The notes under the pieces: model-generated
What the model was told of the DNA's origin: nothing
Seen by the model: the letters and a program-made list of their open reading frames with translations, nothing else
The model's database searches: none
Part shown: positions 5,590 to 5,631 of the stretch, one piece after another
Position numbering within the stretch: position 1 is the first letter of the stretch
Layout: each line of letters starts with the position of its first letter
Assembly: GCA_013329135.1 (NCBI GenBank)
Contig: DUKU01000120.1
Span: 2,404-8,034, forward strand
Direction of reading: 5' to 3'
From: Thermoplasmata archaeon
Lineage (GTDB): Archaea > Thermoplasmatota > Thermoplasmata > UBA10834
DNA: 5,631 nucleotides
Made by a program: the position numbers and the translations under genes

Positions 5590-5631
5590 AGCGTCTCCGC
5601 TGTCATATGAAGGGAATAATAAGAAGGTTTT

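Noticed and set aside
5580..5631. ATG at 5580 open to the right edge
   Set aside because: Only 17 codons are visible, the ATG lies in the hairpin loop, and there is no ribosome-binding site or recognisable sequence.
1..5631. CRISPR arrays, insertion sequences, attachment sites, tRNA or rRNA genes
   Set aside because: No regularly spaced repeats, terminal inverted repeats, transposase-like proteins, or cloverleaf or rRNA-like sequences were found by reading both strands.

Overview
The window looks like a piece of an archaeal chromosome, most likely from the Thermoplasmatota (a Methanomassiliicoccales-type or related uncultured lineage); this is an inference. The evidence is a stand-alone DUF835 protein (a family I know mainly from Thermoplasmata and Thermococci), a histidine kinase with the archaeal-style phosphoacceptor box FHDINNYN, heavy use of AGG arginine and ATA isoleucine codons in GC-rich DNA (about 60% by eye), TATA-like boxes instead of bacterial -35/-10 pairs, and one start codon placed exactly where a leaderless archaeal transcript would begin. 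No phage, transposon, CRISPR, tRNA or rRNA signal was seen.

Layout from left to right: (1) 87-1154, minus strand, a class A beta-lactamase-like serine hydrolase with no export signal; (2) 1158-1515, a divergent non-coding spacer of about 360 bases; (3) 1516-2241, plus strand, a HAD-superfamily phosphatase; (4) 2294-2869, minus strand, a DUF835 protein convergent with the phosphatase across a 52-base gap; (5) 2970-3236, minus strand, a small eight-cysteine protein built from a tandem duplication of a four-cysteine unit; (6) 3466-5565, plus strand, a soluble PAS-GAF-GAF histidine kinase diverging from the cysteine protein across a 229-base regulatory spacer. A 7-bp hairpin follows the kinase.

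The serine hydrolase and HAD phosphatase look like independent housekeeping or accessory enzymes. The right half (DUF835 protein, cysteine protein, histidine kinase) is a plausible signalling neighbourhood: DUF835 domains occur fused to PAS and kinase modules in other archaea, and the kinase has no response regulator beside it here. That functional link rests on adjacency alone. The most novel-looking item is the small protein with two near-identical C-x(12-13)-C-x2-C-x13-C units, which I cannot assign to a known family.
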